NCBI GenBank assembly: GCA_029215795.1
Contig: JARDYH010000001.1
Coordinates: 355,470,154 to 355,534,153 of the forward strand
Reading direction: 5' to 3'
DNA length: 64,000 nt
Origin: Anniella stebbinsi
Taxonomy: Eukaryota > Chordata > Lepidosauria > Squamata > Anniellidae
Shown here one piece after another: positions 43,739-55,164 of the stretch. Position 1 is the stretch's first letter; the number at the start of each line of letters is the position of its first letter. The notes beneath the pieces were generated by a model. That model did not search any database. It saw only the letters and a program-made list of their open reading frames with translations, and was not told the DNA's origin. Position numbers and translations under genes: made by a program.

Positions 43739-44174
43739 AGGAGTGTGCACACCAAAAAATATCATCGTTTATCGTTATCGTCATTTTGGACCAAAAAATT
43801 TATCGTCTTCATTCATATCGTAGATGAACCGTATCATCTTCACGATAATTATCATTCAGACCTGTCAGAACGGAAACGATCTTTTAAAAATTCATATAAA
43901 ATCGAGGGTTGGAGGGATCAATCTCAAATTTCATACACATACTTAAGCATACCCCATAAGCATTGTGACCAAGTTTCAAGCCTCAAACTTTTAAAATACA
44001 TAAGTTATAGGTATATTTATATGGCAGTCCGATAAAACGATAAAATCGCCTGAAAATTATCGTCTCCGATGATTATCGTAGGTTTTTCTATCGTATCGTC
44101 ATCGTAAAACACATGCACGATAACGACCTTATCGTATCATTATCGTACATTTTAATGATACGATACACATCCCT
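43739..44174. mobile_element. ATCGT-rich element with 10-bp duplication
   Basis: The flanks ATTTGCAACT at 43729-43738 and 44175-44184 are identical. The ends are AGGAGTGTGCA and TACACATCCCT, an imperfect 11-bp inverted repeat. About 17 copies of ATCGT/ACGAT cluster in the outer parts, with a plain middle around 43890-44020. No coding frame. Confidence 0.85.
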
Positions 44175-44454
44175 ATTTGCAACTGACCCTGGCTAATTCC
44201 CTGGAGCTCTTGTGCCATCATGAGCAGGATACTGAGTCACTGGAAGTCAAAGATGAGGTGATCTAAGGAATCAATCAAAACTACAGTATCTACTATTTGT
44301 GGAACAATACTAAAGCGGAATTGGATGCAGGGAGGAAGAGTAGAAGGTCCTCTTCAACATCTGTTTCATTCCAGTTCCAACAACAGTATAACACTATGAT
44401 TGTAAAATACGTGGGCCTTGCTTAAAACATGCCCCTCAAAGTCAATGGAGAATG

Positions 44455-44860
44455 TCAATCAGCTGCACCCACCTCCTCTGTCTCCACTGCACCATCACAA
44501 CAGTGGGAATTCGGTTGATGGAAATTTGATGATGGGGCCAACTGGAATCTATGTGCCACCCTTTCAAATATTGAATATGTTATAAGGTCTTCAATCCATT
44601 GCATTATAGGAGGCGAGTGTCTATCCTTCCAATGTTGTAATATTGGTCTTCTAGCTGTCAAAGAGATGCAGAGAATCCATTTATGCTGACCATTTATTAA
44701 TTTCCATGAAGCAGGAAAATAATTTAAAAGAATGTGTACATCAGTGAATATTAAAGACTGTTCCAGTACAAAATTTATCTGTGTAATAGCCTCCCTGCAA
44801 AAAGAAGCAACTAAAGGACATTGCCAAAACATATGTTTAACAGAAGCATTAGCTGTACCC
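44455..44860 (-). pseudogene. L1 ORF2 C-terminal fragment
   Basis: The minus strand encodes MFWQCPLVASFCREAITQIN, LLNYFPASWKL and QHWKDRHSPPIMQWIEDL. The same motifs occur in the L1 at 33.6-34.0 kb (FWKCPIVASFWEKI, LNYVPASWKI). This is the region after the zinc knuckle. It is truncated at both ends. Confidence 0.8.
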
Positions 44861-44869
44861 TAGGCAGCA

Positions 44870-45350
44870 TACGAAGTTAAAAAAATTTAAACAAGATAAA
44901 ACAATCAATAAAACAATACTGCATTAAAGCAATATATAATGGTCAGCAATAAAATTCTAAAAAGGGAAGGCCTGCCGGAATAAGAGTACTGCACTGCCAG
45001 CAATTAGATGTTCACTGATTAAAGAGACGTTGTGTTATCCAATAGACATGAAACATGTTTTTGCTGAATAAGAGTATTGCTCTGCCTAAGAACCATAGAT
45101 GCAAAAGGTAGACCCCAAAACAGCACCCCACGGATTAGACATTTTGTGATGATGCGCATGCCAGTATCTCAAATTCACAAATGTGCCCAGCAGTCCAAAA
45201 ATGTGGGACCGCTGAACTACATGACAGCAATGAATAGATTGCAGAGTGATTTTTTTTTAAGTCTTCAAAATCTGCTTGTTTTAAAACTGATCATGATGGA
45301 GCCGCCCAGACCTTGGTGGAGGAGAGTGAATCCCACAAATCTAGGACCAC
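44870..45350. other. Unclassified intergenic sequence
   Basis: The left part may be an L2-like tail (AAACAAGATAAAACAATC); no further call. Confidence 0.35.
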
Positions 45351-45354
45351 CACT

Positions 45355-45671
45355 CAGAGGGCTTTATCACACCTACATTTTCCCCCCGGTTTGCTTTTGC
45401 GGTCCACCCTCCGTTTCCTATGCGAGTCTAACGTTTTGATTTACACACGCTTGGTATTGCTGCTGTACCTGCGGTACCTGCAATACCTGCCTGTGCTTCT
45501 CAGACTTTGCCCATTCAGGGATACATCGAAACAGAAACTAAAAACCCTGACCTCAGGGTGAGAGTAGCAGGAAAGGGACAACGTCATGCAAATCCAGCGC
45601 TGAAGAAGTAGAGCAAAGTTGCGGCAGGTGTGCTTAAAACTGCCCATGTGATAACGACCTGAAAAGGCCAT
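45355..45671. mobile_element. Dispersed DNA element (copy 2)
   Basis: Its start is GGGCTTTATCACACCTAC with CCCCCCGGTTTG, and its interior is the reverse complement of 8537-8720. The end runs near GTGATAACGACCTG. No coding frame. Confidence 0.6.
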
Positions 45672-45679
45672 TTTGTGGT

Positions 45680-46900
45680 TTCTAAATCCCTTTAGTCTTT
45701 ATTTCTTTAAGAGTCCCTTTCCTCCCTGCCCTTGCAAAACCTGAGTCTTCACAAGTCCCGACTGGCCCTGCCTTCTAGTTTCATTGACCTTAGGCCGCTT
45801 AGCATGCCAGCAGCTCTTTACAACCTTATAGGATCGGTGTCAAATCTCACAACATCAGTGCAACTGGATTGTGAATGAAGTTGTCAGGTAGTTAATTTTA
45901 CATGGGCGATTGTCATAAAGCCGTTTTTTCATAAGCTAGTTACTTCCCGAGACAGAAATCTCTGTATCCATTATCCAGGATTCCCTTGAGGTCTGGTTTG
46001 CTGATCCGAGGATAAGATGTCATCAATAATGTATTCAGAGTTTGTAGTCTCACTTCAGTTTTGACATAAATCCTTTCTGTGTGTGTGTATGTGTGTGAGT
46101 GACAGACAGACAGACAGACAGACAGAGATGTAACTCCTCATTCGTCCATCTTGCCTCCTTCCTGTTTGGAGCAAATTTATCATGTTTTTATTATGGTTTA
46201 AAATATCTAAAGGCTTTACAATATTTTTTTTAAAAAACTACCCAAAACCAGATCTACAGTTAAGGGATATTTTAAGCTGCATTGTGATTTGCCTAGAACG
46301 TTGTTGTTTTTTTACAAAATTATAGCCCAGGATGCTTTGCATGGTATCCTAGTAGGGTCCCCACTTATGCATCACCAGAAAAGAGGACAAAAGAGGCATA
46401 AAAGTTGCATATGCTAATGTACAGGTACAAAAGCACATTTAGAAATCGTTGTAATGTAAATAGAAATACATTTTCATAGTGGAGAAGACTGTTGCCAGGT
46501 GACTATTACCTGTATCCCTACCTGTTCAGTCTGCTGACCAGGTGCTAGCTGTGGGTGGGCACCTTCCAGGGCAGCCTCTGCACTCCCTTCTGATGGTTCT
46601 TTATCTTTAAACCAAACTTGGACTGGGCAACCCTTAAAATAGAGGACACCTTCAAACAAAGGGCTGTCCTGTGTTCAGTAGGGAACATGGTCACCGTAGA
46701 TGGAAATGTCGGTGGTTTGTGTATATCTATATAAAAGCCATTTCCCAATGTTCTGCCAATGTCTAGTGTGACTATGAGATATAGAACCTAGGATGGGGCT
46801 ATGCAGATAAAGGGGGTGGGATTATGCAGATAGGAACAGGCTGAATCTACAAAGGCTGGATGTCACCATAGGCAGGAAGCAGGGTTCACAACTATCCCCA
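45680..46900. other. Unclassified intergenic sequence
   Basis: Contains an (ACAG)n microsatellite at 46101-46126. No gene recognised. Confidence 0.4.
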
Positions 46901-46914
46901 ATCATGTTTCCATG

Positions 46915-47590
46915 TGCAGTCCTTTATTTTATTTTTAAAAAAATCTTGGCCGCCTTTCAGGGCAGAAGCCCTCACAGGGCGGCCATCAACAATAAAATAC
47001 ATTAAAATAGTTAAAATATTAAAAGCAATAAAATAGCAATAAAATAGCAATTAAAAACATTAAAAGACAATAATAAAATCAGCAAGAACAACTATGACAA
47101 TAACAGCAAAAACCGTACTCATCGTGAGAAGGCCACTGTAAAATAAAATGTTTTCAAAACCTTGCTAAAAGCCTGCAAGGATGGTGCAGGGCGGACCTCC
47201 GATGGGGACTTTGTTCCAAAGGATTGGGGCCGCTGCAGAGGAGGCCCTCTCCCACATGATCACCCACCTAATTGCTCTCACAGGTGGGCAAATGAAAAGG
47301 GTCTCTCTTTCTGATCTTAAAGTGTAGGCAGGCTGATAAGGGTGAAGGCAATCCTTCAAGTAACTTGGTCAAAAACCATTTAAGGTCAAAACCAGCACTT
47401 TGAATTGGGCTCGGAAACACACCGGTAACAAGTGCAGCTGACACAGTATAGGCATTATGTGATCAAATTGCCTCAGACCCACCAATACTCAGGCAGCTGC
47501 ATTCTGCATCAGGTGAAGTTTCTGAACCATCTTCAAAGGCAGCTCCATGTCCAATGCATTACAGTAGTCTAGCCTGGACGTGACAAGTAT
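46915..47590 (-). pseudogene. L2-type LINE 3' end
   Basis: The minus strand reads WERASSAAAPILWNKVPIGG, the L2 ORF2 C-terminal motif. The tail at 46920-47160 holds CCGCCTTTCAGGGCAG and AAAATAG repeats. Upstream coding-like sequence extends to 47590. Confidence 0.7.
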
Positions 47591-47847
47591 GTAGATAACT
47601 GAGACACTATTATATTCTCCCATCTAAGTTAATAGTTGCTGCTTTTTGCTTCTATGGGAAATAAGATGCATTTGCTCTCCATTCCTGACACTGGTTGGCT
47701 ACCATTTAGTGACAGGGATCAGATGAGAAGTTTGGGTTGGGAGATAGATAAAATGTTTCTGTGTGCAGAGCCCACTTAGAGTGGTCCCTTACGTATCACG
47801 AAAATAAAGGAAAATCATTACAGAAAATAGGATTCCAATTTGCATAA

Positions 47848-48060
47848 AAAGAGCTGTGCTGGATCAGACCAAAGGTCCATCTGGTCCAGGATTCTGTTCA
47901 TGCATGGTCCAGGATTCTGTTCATGCAGTGGTCAACCAGTTGTTGACTAGGAACCCACAAGTATGACATGAATGCAATAGCACCCTGCCGGTCATGTTCC
48001 CCAGCAACTGGTGTACCTAGGTATACTGCATAATATTTGCGTATGATTGATCGTGGATAG
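47848..48060 (-). mobile_element. CR1 LINE 3' end fragment
   Basis: AGAGCTGTGCTGGATCAGAC and AAAGGTCCATCTGGTCC, then CTGTTCATGCAGTGGTCAAC. A 20-bp block (GGTCCAGGATTCTGTTCATG) is duplicated in tandem at 47884-47926. Confidence 0.7.
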
Positions 48061-48329
48061 ATAGATAGATGCAAATTGAGATGAAATTACTATATTTTAC
48101 ATAGAAATATATCTCTCTGTAGTGGGGAAGACTGTTATCTGGTGACCTGTGTGCATTGCTCAGTCTGTCGTCTTCTTGTTCTTTATCTTCAGATCAGAAA
48201 TGGACTGGACAGACATTCAAACAAAGGATGCCTTCAAAGATAGGACAGCCCTCTATAAAGTAGAAGACATGGCCACCCTAAATGCATTGCACGTTCCATG
48301 GGTCGTTGATAATGTAATCTTTCCCTACA

Positions 48330-48332
48330 TCA

Positions 48333-48363
<31 letters not shown>

Positions 48364-48790
48364 CTTTTTGCCCAATGCTGGGCCTCAAGGCGGCTTTACA
48401 ATATTAAAACATATACAGTTTAAAACTATAAATAAGAGATATACGAAAGTTAAAAATATAATTAAATATGTTTCAATATTAAAATATTTCAACTTTTAAA
48501 ATACATATTAAAAATTAAAAGTCTTAAAACATAGATGGGGGTCCACGTTATTCACCAAAGGCCTGCCAGAATAAGAAAAATGTTGCATGCCTCCAGAAAC
48601 ACATCAAGGAGGGAGCCAGTCTAGCTTCCCTGGGAAGGGAGTTCCAGAGCACTGGAGCAGCCACCAAGAAGGCCCTCTCCCACGTTTCCACCAGACGTGC
48701 TTGTGATGGTGGTAGGACTGAGAGAAGGGCTTCTCCTGAAGATCTCAAAACACAGGCAGGTTCATAAGGGAGAATACAGTTTTTCAGCTA
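48330..48790 (-). pseudogene. L2-type LINE 3' end
   Basis: The minus strand reads WERAFLVAAPVLWNSLPREA and PSLMCFWRHATFFLFWQAF. The tail begins with an ATT microsatellite at 48333-48360. Confidence 0.75.
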
Positions 48791-49154
48791 CCATACACAC
48801 ATCATAATGATGGACATTTTGTTAGTAGCCCAATAAAGACAGAAATGGGTTCTTGTTTTTCCCAAATGATTTTAGGCTGAGACATAAGGAGGTCAAATGA
48901 TTTACTTCCTCAAAGTTATATGATTTTGTAAAGTTGTATTATAGACTTTGTGGTATATATTCAACATACATCCAACTTGTGGGCAAAAACACATTACATG
49001 ACACATTCCTGCTTGCGTGGACCAAAATATATGTCACAATCCTTTCTTAGAAAAGCATGTTTAAGCTTAGTTTAATCTAAAAAAAAAAAAGATTGTCCAT
49101 AGTAATCGCTTTTGTGATGGTGAAGGATCCGACAGTGATTGATGTACTGGCTCG

Positions 49155-49238
49155 TAATGTTTATTGATTTATTTAAGAATTTTATACTGCCTTTAAAGAC
49201 AAAAACTTTCTCAAGGCAGTTTACAACATAAAAAGATA

Positions 49239-49280
<42 letters not shown>

Positions 49281-49480
49281 TATATAGATATAGATTACAA
49301 CTAACTAAAACATTAAAATGTCATTCCAATATAAATTTAAACATACAGTAAAATATAGTATAAAATATAGAATATAGGCCAGCATCAATTAAGTGTGGAT
49401 TGAAGCATCCAGGTCTTTAAGTCCTAGCATTTAAAAGTAGTCAGGGAATGTCAATTTGCTCAGGGCACTAAACAGATTAG
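49155..49480 (-). mobile_element. LINE 3' tail with a GT microsatellite
   Basis: TTTATACTGCCTTTAAAGAC and CTCAAGGCAGTTTACAAC are L2-like tail motifs. A (GT)n run occupies 49243-49276. Confidence 0.5.
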
Positions 49481-49877
49481 AGTCAAGTTTCTGTGAGGGA
49501 AAGAAAATTCCTTCTCCCTCCCTCAGTCTTTTCTGCTTCCCGAACTACATGAGGGAGAGGTGCCGCTACAGAGATGATCTCAATAACAGGGACTGTGCCC
49601 TATATTTCCTCACTCCCAAGATTGTCAACATAAGATACTTACACTGCTTCATTCCTTTCCTACAATCCTACATGATCTGAAGGTGTTAGAAGCAACTATA
49701 CCTGTTAAATTGCTTCTCCCACAGTTTCTGACTTTGTTACTCTTTTCCACTGACTGGCTTCATTGCTGCTTTTCAAACTGCAAATTGTTTTTTTTTTTTT
49801 TTACTGTAGTAGGGTAAAATAGACAAAGACAGTTTAAGGGTGGTCCACATAGTCCCAGAATTACAGCAGGGAAAATT

Positions 49878-50020
49878 TCCTAAGGAGCAACCATGTTAGT
49901 TTGTTGCAGTGAAAGCAGCAAAGAGTCTTTTGGCACATCAAAGAAAATAAATTCATTATGGCACAAACATCCATGGACTACAGTCAACTTTATCAGGTGC
50001 TTGAAGTGTTATCCTGAGTT
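49878..50020. mobile_element. AAGAGTCTTGTGGCA-type element fragment
   Basis: CAAAGAGTCTTTTGGCACATC, ATTATGGCACAAAC and GGACTACAGTCAACTTTATC match a family also at 52885-52945 and 54628-54718. Confidence 0.55.
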
Positions 50021-50085
50021 ACAAGCTATATATACACATGGTTGGGAGTGAGTGGTTGTAAACATTCAGAGAAGTCAGAGGGGGT

Positions 50086-50587
50086 GTCTATACGAGGTCA
50101 CATTGGCGCCTCGAGCCCCAGTATTCCACACTTGTGTGCTCCTGACGGTTGTCTCCATGGCAAGGAGCGCAAGTGCAGGGTTTGCAGCTGTAGGAGCCAC
50201 TGCCACACCCATGCCGCCGTGCCTGTGCATCGCCACACAATTGTGCGTCATTGTATGGGTGCCATAGCGCATCCACACATCCCCCACTTCTCCAGCATGG
50301 GCCTCCATTTGGCTCGCTGGCCCGCCCCCTCCCCGGGCCAACGGCAACCAATCAGGGGTTGCCATGGCCCAGCCACGCCTCCGCTGCAACTTCAGAGCAA
50401 GGTGACAGTCAGCAGATGCATGTTTGCACCTTGCTCAGAGGAAAACGTTGGGGTAAGTCCCTGACTTTTTTAAACCGGAGCTTCTGGGAAATGCCCTGGG
50501 ATGGCTCCACAATGGCTGCTGCTTCGTATAAATGACCTAGCACCACTGCAGAACTATCCTGGGGCTTTCCCGTCGACAAGACAGCCC
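50086..50587. mobile_element. CpG-rich non-autonomous DNA element
   Basis: The ends GGGGTGTCTATACGAGGTC and GTCGACAAGACAGCCCC are inverted with mismatches. The 104- and 140-codon frames overlap on opposite strands and match no protein. Its right part is shared with 40982-41560. Confidence 0.55.
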
Positions 50588-50824
50588 CAGAGAGAAATGC
50601 AAGGTGCAAGGTACAGACAGTGCTAATTATATTAACATTTTCAAAACAGTTGTTGGGTGATAACACAGACATCCTGGCATTAATAAACTAATTAACCCAT
50701 GCAGTGTTGTTGTTGTTTTTAAACCTTTGTCTTGATTCAAGATTTTGCCATTGCTGAGAAAGGTCTGTGTAGTAGCAAAGACAACAAGTCAAGGACAGTA
50801 TAGATGTATACATTCACTTGTAAC

Positions 50825-51000
50825 ACCCAGGGGCTGTCTACATGTGGCCAAAGCCCTGCAGTGGCTGTGGATATGCGAGTGTCAGTTATACAACACAGCC
50901 ACAAATTCATAGCCACCGTAGGGCTTTCCCACGAAACTGTACATCAAAAAAGTCGAGGACTTACACCGACTTTTTCAGTGGGTGCTTTATTCCAATTAAG
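50825..51000. mobile_element. Related short element
   Basis: GGGGCTGTCTACATGTGGCC and AGGACTTACACCGACTTTTT resemble pieces of the 50086 element. It is degraded. Confidence 0.4.
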
Positions 51001-51454
51001 CCTTGGTACTAAATCCAGAACTTTCCTCTTGGTTATTGCTACTGTTTAAGGTTTCAGGCATAGGGCTTTGAAATAGAGAGTGCTGGCTTGGGCCCTTGTT
51101 TCATAAGCCTTATGGGTGTCCTGTAAGGTCTGGGAGTCCCCTGCCTCAGACTGTGTTGGAAGTAAAGGGTGGTGGCAGCCTACTTTGCTGAGTTTGTATT
51201 CAATCTGAGCAACCTTTTGTCTTTGCCTACACTGCCAGGAGTTAGGGCACCCGTTTTCCTCCCATCACGGTTATTATATGTGGTCTATAAAATGCACATG
51301 TTTTAGAGGCCTGAATTGATGAACAATTTTTTACAAGAAGTATCATGGGAAGAAGAACATGTGACTGGATAGACTTTTAAAGTCATGGTAGTGACTTGAA
51401 TATATGAATTACTGTGCCACCAAAGAAAAGAGTGGATAGGACTTGGTTCTAGAC

Positions 51455-51784
51455 CAGGAGTTGTGAAACCTCTTTCAGCCCGAAGTCTGAATTTAATTTC
51501 AGAGAAGCACTTGGGGGCTACAGTCCAGTAGTGGGCAGAGCCAAAATACCAAAAATACCAGCATAGTTTAGCTTAAAGTTCTTACTGCCAGTAACTAACC
51601 CTTAGTAGGAGCTGTTAGACTGGAGAAACATGCAAAAGCCGGACATCCAACAAATGATTGACAGTCAGGGGAAAGAGGATGTGGTCAGGAAAGGGGGAAT
51701 GGCCATCTGTGGAACTCCATGGGGCCAGATTGGGATGTCAGAAAGGCCTGATATGGCCCGCAAGCCTGAAGTTGCCCTCCCCTG
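51455..51784. mobile_element. hAT-like non-autonomous element
   Basis: The ends CAGGAGTTGTGAAACC and GTTGCCCTCCCCTG are inverted with mismatches. The flanks TTCTAGAC and TGCTAGAT agree at 6 of 8 positions. Confidence 0.6.
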
Positions 51785-52086
51785 TGCTAGATTTACCAGT
51801 ACGGACAGCCAGCACAGATCTGCACTGACTTGCCCCATGTACTAAGCATGGAAAGTTGCGGGGGGTGGGGGTGTTGCATAGCTCTGTCAAGTAGGACATT
51901 TGGTCACCTGCTCCTTCCTCTTTTTGTGACTTGCAGCTTTTAAAGGGGGATCTTCTTTCCCCTGGACTGTTAGAATCAAAGAAAACATGCTTTCGACACT
52001 GGGTGCTTCCACAATAGGCATGCTTCCTTCCACAAAAGACCTGTTAAGGAGGAAAAGACAGAATAGGTGCACAATGCCTTTCAATA

Positions 52087-52470
52087 GGTAGAACATAAGA
52101 AGAGCCGTGCTGGATCAGACTAAAGGTCCATTTCGTCCAGCACTTTGTTCACAGTGGCCAACCAGCTGCTGACCAGGAACTCCCAAGTAGTACACAGGTG
52201 CAACAGAACCTTCCCACCCATGTTCCCCAGAAACTGGTGTACATAGGCTTATTGCCTCTGACAGTGAGTGGAGGAAGCACATAGCCATCAGGACTAGTAG
52301 CCATTGATAAGCTTCTCCTCCAGGAATTTATCCAACCCTGTTTTAAAACCATCCAAATTGGTCGCCATCATAACATCTTATGGTAAAAAAATTCCATAGT
52401 TTAACTATGCACTGGGTGAAGAACTCTTAGTTGTATCTGTCCTGATTCTCCCATCAATCAGCTTGACACC
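52087..52470 (-). mobile_element. CR1 LINE 3' end fragment
   Basis: AGAGCCGTGCTGGATCAGAC, then GACCAGGAACTCCCAAGTAG, AGTTTAACTATGCACTGGG and TTCTCCCATCAATCAGC, in the order of CR1 reversed. Confidence 0.8.
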
Positions 52471-52680
52471 AAGCAAGATATAGCACTATGAAAGTGGTAT
52501 ATAAAAGGTAGGAGCCACACCAAGCAGGATATAACACTATGAAAGCGGTATATGAGATGTGTGTTATGGGCTCCAACAGTTGTCAGTGCACTTCAGTGCC
52601 GCAATAAAGCATTAGTGTGGCTCCTACCTATTATATACGGCTATCATAGTGCTATATCCTCCTCTGCAGATCCCCAGGCA
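52469..52680. mobile_element. Foldback MITE, CACCAAGCAGGATAT family
   Basis: CACACCAAGCAGGATATAAC with ACTATGAAAGCGGTATAT is inverted against TATATACGGCTATCATAGTG and GCTATATCCT. The left arm is duplicated in tandem (52469 and 52518). Family member at 4158. Confidence 0.65.
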
Positions 52681-52884
52681 ACCATGCTCCTTCTCCTGGC
52701 CTCATGTTCTTTCCCCTCAGCTGGTTTCCTGGCTTTTGCCCGGTTTCCCCATTAAAAAAAAAAAAAAAAGTTGAAACACCTCGCCTAAGGTCTAGTTGCT
52801 GGCAGTAAACATTTTAAGCTAAAATATTGCGGTATTTTTCATAATTTGGCCCTATGCCTTTTTCTTTTGGCCCTCCCAAATTCA

Positions 52885-52945
52885 TTCTGGCACAAGCTTT
52901 TCTGGACTAAATAGCCCAAGGCCCCTTCATCAGATGCATGTAGTA
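52885..52945. mobile_element. Fragment of the AAGAGTCTTGTGGCA-type element
   Basis: TTCTGGCACAAGCTTTTCTG and CCCCTTCATCAGATGCATG. Confidence 0.5.
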
Positions 52946-53364
52946 TTGCCCTCAAATTGATTTATATATGTACATGATGGGTGGGGTGGGGTAAATGGAG
53001 ATTAAACTGGTGTTGAAAGGGAATTGAAATGCAAAAAGCTCACACAGTTGCCATTCACAAAAATCCTTAATAGGGACATCATTGTAATCGTGACCCCATT
53101 AGCAGATGTACTGAGGTTAAAAAAAAAAACAACTTCTGAAATGTATGCCCGTTTTAAAATATGCTGATCATGAGAATCTCGACAGCGGAGTGCCTTTTCG
53201 GGAGGACTTGAAACACTCTCCCAACCGTTTCTGAAGACTGTATAAGTTTAATATCAGATTTCACGAGGAACAGCGCTGAGGCGGGTGTGGCGGGGCGAGA
53301 GCCGAGCCTTTCAGACTCGTTTCTTTCCGTCTCTTCTATCAGTGCTTAAAGACCGCCAAGACCT

Positions 53365-53545
53365 CCCCCCGACCAGGTGCTCCCCAGATGCCTTGGTATA
53401 CAACTCCCATCATCCCCACACCGCGGGTTTTGGGATCCCCCCTCCCCCTGGTTCCAACTGCCTGCAGGCGGGACCCCAGAACACCAAACAAAGTGCTAGC
53501 TGGGGATGATGGGAGTTGTAGCCCAACACATCGGGAGGGCGCCAG
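53365..53545. mobile_element. hAT-like MITE at the edge of the CpG island
   Basis: ACCAGGTGCTCCCCAGATGC and ACAACTCCCATCATCCCC are inverted against GGGATGATGGGAGTTGTAGC and CGCCAGGTCG. The interior (53415-53500) is unrelated. It sits directly upstream of the promoter. Confidence 0.65.
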
Positions 53546-53559
53546 GTCGGGTAAAGGCT

Positions 53560-54147
53560 GCCTTGAGGGCGAGGCGCTCCGTTTTGGTGGACGGGTGGGC
53601 GGGATGGCCGAGGACTACCTCCGCCTCTTTCCCTTCCCAAACCCACCGGCCCTCAACCCCCTTCCTCAGCACAATGCTGGGCCTGAGGGGAAAGAGGAGG
53701 TACAACGTTCTAAGCGCCCCTCCCGCCAGCTGCGGGGGGAGGGGACATGAAAAGGGAGGAGGAAGGAGGAGGAGCACGTTAGCGCCCACGTGATGCGGCC
53801 AAGCCAATGGCGAGGCGCCTTCCTCGCCCCGCCGTGAAGCGGAGAGCCGAGAAGGCTGTCGACTGAGGCCGCCTCTTTTCCCTCCTCTTTGCCTTCACTC
53901 CTAGCCGTCGGGCGGGGGAAGAGGAAAGAGTCCTGCGCGGGGTCCGAGGGAGGGAGCCAGCGAGCGCGGGAGGCGAGCCGGCTGGCTGGCCGGCCGCTGG
54001 AGTAGCAGTAGCTAGCAGCAGCTGAAGAAGGAGGAGGAGGAAAGGGGGAAAAGGAAGGCAGAGAGGCAACGGGGCCACCGCCACCGTCCCCCGTGGGAAG
54101 CTGCGACTCTCCGGCCTGGCGAGCTCCAGCCACCCAACCGATCGGCC
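53560..54147 (+). promoter_or_regulatory. PPP2R5C: CpG-island promoter and 5' UTR of the PPP2R5C-like gene
   Basis: This is the only long unique-looking GC- and CpG-rich stretch in the window, and it leads directly into the start codon at 54148. It holds an E-box CACGTG at 53787-53792, a CCAAT box at 53804-53808 in the context AAGCCAATGG, and a GC-box-like CGCCCCGCC near 53826. No TATA box is visible. Such TATA-less CpG promoters are typical of widely expressed genes. The start site is inferred to lie some tens of bases after the CCAAT box, giving a 5' UTR of roughly 250 bp, but the sequence does not fix it. CpG richness continues a few hundred bases into intron 1, which carries a GA microsatellite near 54316. 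Confidence 0.75.
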
Positions 54148-54180
54148 ATGCCGAATAAAAACAAGAAGGAGAAGAGTCAG
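54148..54180 (+). CDS. PPP2R5C: PPP2R5C-like first coding exon (PP2A B56-gamma N-terminus)
   Basis: Protein phosphatase 2A is a heterotrimer; B56 subunits select its substrates and its location. This exon encodes MPNKNKKEK followed by Ser-Gln, a lysine-rich unstructured N-terminal tail. The ATG lies in a good Kozak context (G at -3: GGCCATGC) at the end of a CpG island. The MPNKNKKEK start is, from memory of the family, that of the long N-terminal isoform of PPP2R5C; the paralogue PPP2R5D starts similarly (MPYKLKKEK), so the paralogue choice is a judgement on these few residues plus exon 2. The exon ends in phase 0 at CAG|GTCAGG, a weak donor. If not spliced there, the frame would run only 11 more codons to a stop. 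Ser-Gln is not in the remembered mammalian junction. Confidence 0.85.
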
Positions 54181-54627
54181 GTCAGGCCTGAGAGAAAGCG
54201 GCGGTGGGTGGAGTAGTTCCAGGCAGGAGCAGGCCCCGTGGAGCAGGTCTGGTTGGCTGGGTGGAGGCAGGCCTATGGGGGCTGGAAAGAGGATTTGGGG
54301 AGGAGGGGTGTATATGAGAGAGAGAGAGAGAGAGAGAAGGGGGCGGCTTGGGGGCTCCGGGAGTGGTGGGCGTTGGAGCCAGAAGGGCTTGTGGCGAAAG
54401 GGGTGGGGTGTCCAAAACGACACACGTGAACTCACTCTTGCAAAAGGTGTTACTCCTGGGAGTGACGCCTTCCCACCTGCAGTGCTTGAGGTTGTAACAC
54501 GCGAGCAGAGATGCACACCCCTTTTTGTTGTTCTTTCTCACCCCGTCGGCCGCTGCTCAAATCCTGAAAGGGTGACGAAGGGCAAGAGTTCCTACTTTGA
54601 GGAGGGGAAGGGTGGAGGGAACAACTA

Positions 54628-54718
54628 AGAGTCTTGTGGCATTTTAAGGACTAACAGATTTATTGTGGTATAAGCTTTAAATCTGTTTAGCCCTTTTCAG
54701 GTGCCGCAAGACTCTTTT
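54628..54718. mobile_element. Small inverted-repeat element in intron 1
   Basis: AAGAGTCTTGTGGCA at the left and TGCCGCAAGACTCTT at the right form a 15-bp inverted repeat with one mismatch. Confidence 0.65.
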
Positions 54719-55164
54719 TGTTGCAACAGGCTTAATGCGGCTACCCCCTCTGGAGGTGGTATCTGCATGTGCCAAGGGTTCTCTGCTCAAGAGTGGTGGG
54801 TTTATTTTGGAAGATGGTGCGTGGTTGTGGGTGCTGTATTACGAGGGGTGATGGTCGGGTGTCTCCTGTCAAAGGGTAGCATGACTAAGGTCAATGTGAA
54901 AAACACTCCCAACAGAGTTGACATGATGGAATCGATGCCTTTAAAAAAAAAAAAATCTGAATAGGGCATGTATTACGCACTTCCAGATACTCTGACATTT
55001 TTTGGGTTTGACTCTGTCATGTATCTGGAAAAAAACATCAGCAAACGAATAAAGCAAGTATTAGGGTTTAACATGCTGTCTCCTGATCAGGTAGGAAATA
55101 ATATTTGCATCTTGATGCAGGCCCACCCACTTTGAAGTAAGCAACTCCTAGAATTATGCCTAAG

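Noticed and set aside
50042..50464. 140-codon frame as a gene
   Set aside because: It overlaps a frame of 104 codons on the other strand and lies in an inverted-ended repeat shared with 40982-41560.
53666..54516. 245- and 155-codon frames on the minus strand over the CpG island
   Set aside because: Proline-, serine- and leucine-rich translations of GC-rich DNA with no recognisable domain; the real exon is on the other strand.
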